DNA of 6,569 nucleotides from an uncultured Bacillota bacterium (lineage in GTDB: Bacteria; Bacillota; Clostridia; Christensenellales; QAND01): NCBI GenBank assembly GCA_905208455.1, contig CAJLPK010000086.1:1-6569 (forward strand). Direction: 5' to 3'. The notes under the pieces are model-generated. The model was given only the letters and a program-made list of their open reading frames with translations, was not told the DNA's origin and made no database searches. Made by a program: the position numbers and the translations under genes. Below are positions 5,107-6,569 of the stretch, piece after piece. Positions within the stretch are counted from its first letter, which is position 1. Every line of letters begins with the position of its first letter.

Positions 5107-5487
5107 ATGAATATGAAGATCGGAAAAAGAAAAGACATCTGGCTGATCCTTGCCATCATTCTCTTCACCGCAGCATTGATGGCTGCGATTTCTCTGTTTC
5201 GTCCCGGCCTAGGCAACCGGGCCGCCGTGCAAATCAAGGTGGACGGCCAGGAAATAGGCACCTATCCTTTGCAGGAAAACCGCGAGATCCCCTTGCAGAC
5301 CGAATACGGCTATAATCTCATCGTGATCCAGGACGGCGCTGTGTCCGTTCGTGAGGCGGACTGCAGCAACCAGGACTGTGTGCAGCAGGGCGCCATGAGC
5401 CTGGACAACTATACCCAGCGCTTTTTGGGCAATTTAATTCTCTGCCTGCCTCATAAGCTGGAGATACAGCTGCTGCAAAATCCCTGA
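5107..5487 (+). CDS. Membrane-anchored NusG domain II protein
   Basis: A 126-residue protein with one N-terminal transmembrane helix (about 11-31) followed by a NusG_II (DUF1312) domain predicted to face outward. Family marks are VDGQEIGTYPL (45-55), REIPLQTEYGYN (59-70), the ADCSNQDCVQQG stretch with C86 and C91, and CLPH with C113. The function of this family is not established; despite the name it lacks the NGN and KOW parts of a transcription factor. Between GAMS and the GNLILCLPH end there are about six more residues than in the usual form. Start ATG at 5107 has AGGG 6 bp upstream; an in-frame ATG at 5113 is possible. It is divergent from the FMN-binding protein gene, and in Bacillota such proteins often lie near flavin-transfer and redox genes, so an electron-transfer role is plausible but unproven. 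Confidence 0.85.
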   Translation: MNMKIGKRKDIWLILAIILFTAALMAAISLFRPGLGNRAAVQIKVDGQEIGTYPLQENREIPLQTEYGYNLIVIQDGAVSVREADCSNQDCVQQGAMSLDNYTQRFLGNLILCLPHKLEIQLLQNP

Positions 5488-5496
5488 GGCCCATAG

Positions 5497-5530
5497 GCCT
5501 GCGCGAAAGGGCGCAGGCTTATTTTATTTT
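5497..5530 (+). terminator. Rho-independent terminator of the NusG domain II gene
   Basis: GCCTGCGC (5497-5504), loop GAAAGG, GCGCAGGC (5511-5518), then TTATTTTATTTT. The stem is perfect. The T-rich tail overlaps the last codons of the convergent exporter gene (stop at 5524-5526). On the minus strand no T-run follows, so the hairpin is a poor terminator for the exporter. Confidence 0.85.
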
Positions 5531-6390
5531 GCAGCCAAGGGCACCCGGCCCTCCTCTTGCTCTGCCGGCTGCCTGTTTTCCAAAACAACATTGAGTACAA
5601 TGCCCAGCAGGATGATCCCGCAGCCCAGCAGGGTAAACAGCGAGGGCCTTTCGCCCAAAAACAGGAATACCCAGAAGGGATTGCATACCAGCTCCAACAC
5701 GGAGATCAGCGAAGCGGTGACTGCTGAGGTGCGCTTGATGCCGATGGAAAAGCAGGTATATGCCAAGCCCAGCTCCAGTCCCATGCCGATCAGCCCGACC
5801 CAGCTGAGCCCTGCCGGGGCAGGCTGGAAAAAGGCAAGCGGCAGCCCGATCACAGCATTGCAGCCATAACCGAAAATAGAAGCATCCTTCGGGCTTGCGC
5901 CCGGCATCTGGTTGCCGATGAATACGCAGGCAAACGTGACGCCGCTGAGTAGCGCCAAGAGATTGCCCCACCAGCCGCCACCGCCCATTTGATCGGCAAA
6001 GGACAGAAGGATACCGGCAAAAATCATTATCGAAAGCCCCGCCTGCGCCTTGTTGGGCCATTTTCTTTGCAGCAGTGCGGTAAACAGCACAACGAACATC
6101 GGGTTTGTATAATGCAGCGCAATGGCGTTGGCCGCCGTGGTATATCGGTTCGCCATGACAAACAGCACAGAGGTAAGCGCTGCGTTGAGCCCTGTGAACA
6201 CCACCGCCTTTGTGAGCTTCAGCTTTGTCTTGCGCATGCAAGCCATCATCACCAATACGGCAATGGCGCCTGTGACCCCGTTGATGGCCAGGCTGTTCCA
6301 TCCGGAAATCAGCTTGATAAACAAGCCCCCTGTGCTCCATGCCACTGCGGCAGCCGCAATGAAAATTCCGCCATTCCCCCTACACTCCAT
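5524..6390 (-). CDS. EamA/DMT-family transporter
   Basis: A 288-residue inner membrane protein with two EamA repeats (about 8-130 and 141-270) and ten predicted hydrophobic helices, the normal size for the 10-TMS drug/metabolite exporter family. Repeat 1 has AWSTGGLFIKLI (18-29) and ALHYTNPMFVVLF (91-103); repeat 2 has SVLELVCNPFWVFLFLGERP (230-249), where the closing GE is the family hallmark. The tail (271-288) is hydrophilic and acidic and probably cytoplasmic. Members export amino acids, nucleosides or other metabolites; the substrate cannot be told. Start ATG at 6390 is chosen for its AAGGAGG 8 bp upstream. The frame stays open to an ATG at 6441, but that has no ribosome site. It is transcribed alone, and its 3' end overlaps the T-tail of the convergent terminator. 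Confidence 0.92.
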   Translation of the reverse strand: MECRGNGGIFIAAAAVAWSTGGLFIKLISGWNSLAINGVTGAIAVLVMMACMRKTKLKLTKAVVFTGLNAALTSVLFVMANRYTTAANAIALHYTNPMFVVLFTALLQRKWPNKAQAGLSIMIFAGILLSFADQMGGGGWWGNLLALLSGVTFACVFIGNQMPGASPKDASIFGYGCNAVIGLPLAFFQPAPAGLSWVGLIGMGLELGLAYTCFSIGIKRTSAVTASLISVLELVCNPFWVFLFLGERPSLFTLLGCGIILLGIVLNVVLENRQPAEQEEGRVPLAAK

Positions 6391-6398
6391 CGGCCTTT

Positions 6399-6405
6399 CC
6401 TCCTT
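6399..6405 (-). promoter_or_regulatory. Ribosome binding site of the EamA transporter
   Basis: AAGGAGG on the minus strand, 8 bp before the ATG at 6390. It decides the start in favour of 6390 over the upstream in-frame ATG at 6441. Confidence 0.8.
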
Positions 6406-6487
6406 GGTAAAATAAATAGACCCAGCAATCACCAGGCCCATACGGGTCGAACGCAGACGCGCCCTTTTCTTTATACAAATTTAATTT

Positions 6488-6515
6488 ATCTTAACATATC
6501 CAATCAAAAAGTCAA
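6488..6515 (-). promoter_or_regulatory. Promoter of the EamA transporter gene
   Basis: On the minus strand TTGACT (6515-6510), a 16-bp spacer and TAAGAT (6493-6488), with TGT directly before the -10 (extended -10). Transcription would start near 6481, giving a leader of about 90 nt. The surrounding 6465-6560 region is clearly AT-rich compared with the genes. Confidence 0.6.
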
Positions 6516-6550
6516 CAGAGCCCTTGAAATCAAAATTTTTTAAGTATTGG

Positions 6551-6569
6551 GTAAAAAAACGGAGGGCCG
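6551..6569 (-). terminator. Possible 3' half of a terminator from a gene beyond the right edge
   Basis: At the right edge the minus strand reads CGGCCCTCCG followed by seven T bases and then ACC. This looks like the second arm of a GC hairpin plus T-run ending a minus-strand gene outside the window. Only half the hairpin is visible. The same bases on the plus strand (GGAGGG at 6561-6566) could instead be a ribosome site for a gene starting just outside. Confidence 0.3.

Noticed and set aside
6391..6481. Possible riboswitch in the 90-nt leader of the EamA transporter
   Set aside because: GACCC/GGGTC (6419-6423 / 6444-6448) and a nested CCC/GGG can pair, but the helices are short and compete, there is no terminator-like element, and I recognise no aptamer core.
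1..6569. Search for CRISPR repeats, insertion sequence ends, tRNA or integrase sites
   Set aside because: No direct repeat series, transposase-like protein, cloverleaf or attachment-type repeat was seen in reading both strands.

Overview
The window (6569 bp, roughly 55% G+C by eye) reads as ordinary chromosome of a Gram-positive, Clostridia-like Bacillota. The grounds are strong AGGAGG-type ribosome sites, sigma-A promoters of the TTGACA/TATAAT kind, short GC hairpin plus T-run terminators, and the family mix (NusG domain II protein, RnfG-like FMN-binding protein, HD_3 hydrolase, psd-pssA pair, MmeI-type methyltransferase). I cannot name the genus.

Layout. At 1-543 (minus) is the N-terminal 181 codons of a type IIG-like (MmeI family) restriction-methyltransferase that runs off the left edge. 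It has its own promoter and a dyad just upstream. A terminator (670-694) separates it from a minus-strand block. In transcription order that block is an HD_3-family (YfbR-like) nucleotidase (3827-3240), phosphatidylserine decarboxylase psd (3159-2272), phosphatidylserine synthase pssA (2275-1655, ATGA overlap with psd) and a HAD-IIA/NagD-like phosphatase (1505-711). psd and pssA are the two consecutive steps from CDP-diacylglycerol plus serine to phosphatidylethanolamine. Promoter-like sequences precede the HD gene, psd and the HAD gene separately.

At 3962 a divergent plus-strand gene encodes a stand-alone riboflavin kinase. It ends at a bidirectional terminator facing an RnfG-like, membrane-anchored FMN-binding protein (4967-4437, minus). 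That gene is divergent from a membrane-anchored NusG domain II protein (5107-5487, plus). These three neighbours look like a small flavin/extracytoplasmic redox group: one makes FMN and one probably carries it outside the membrane. The link is inferred. The last gene (6390-5524, minus) is a ten-helix EamA/DMT-family exporter with its own promoter.

No mobile element, CRISPR array, tRNA or rRNA is visible, and no gap exceeds 300 bp. I found no clear new multi-gene system. The most interesting points are substitutions at key residues: psd has Glu and His where Asp is expected and GGSM at the self-cleavage site, pssA has Lys for the signature Arg, and the FMN-binding protein has Gln for Asp in the flavinylation motif. 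The dyad beside the methyltransferase promoter is also worth a look.
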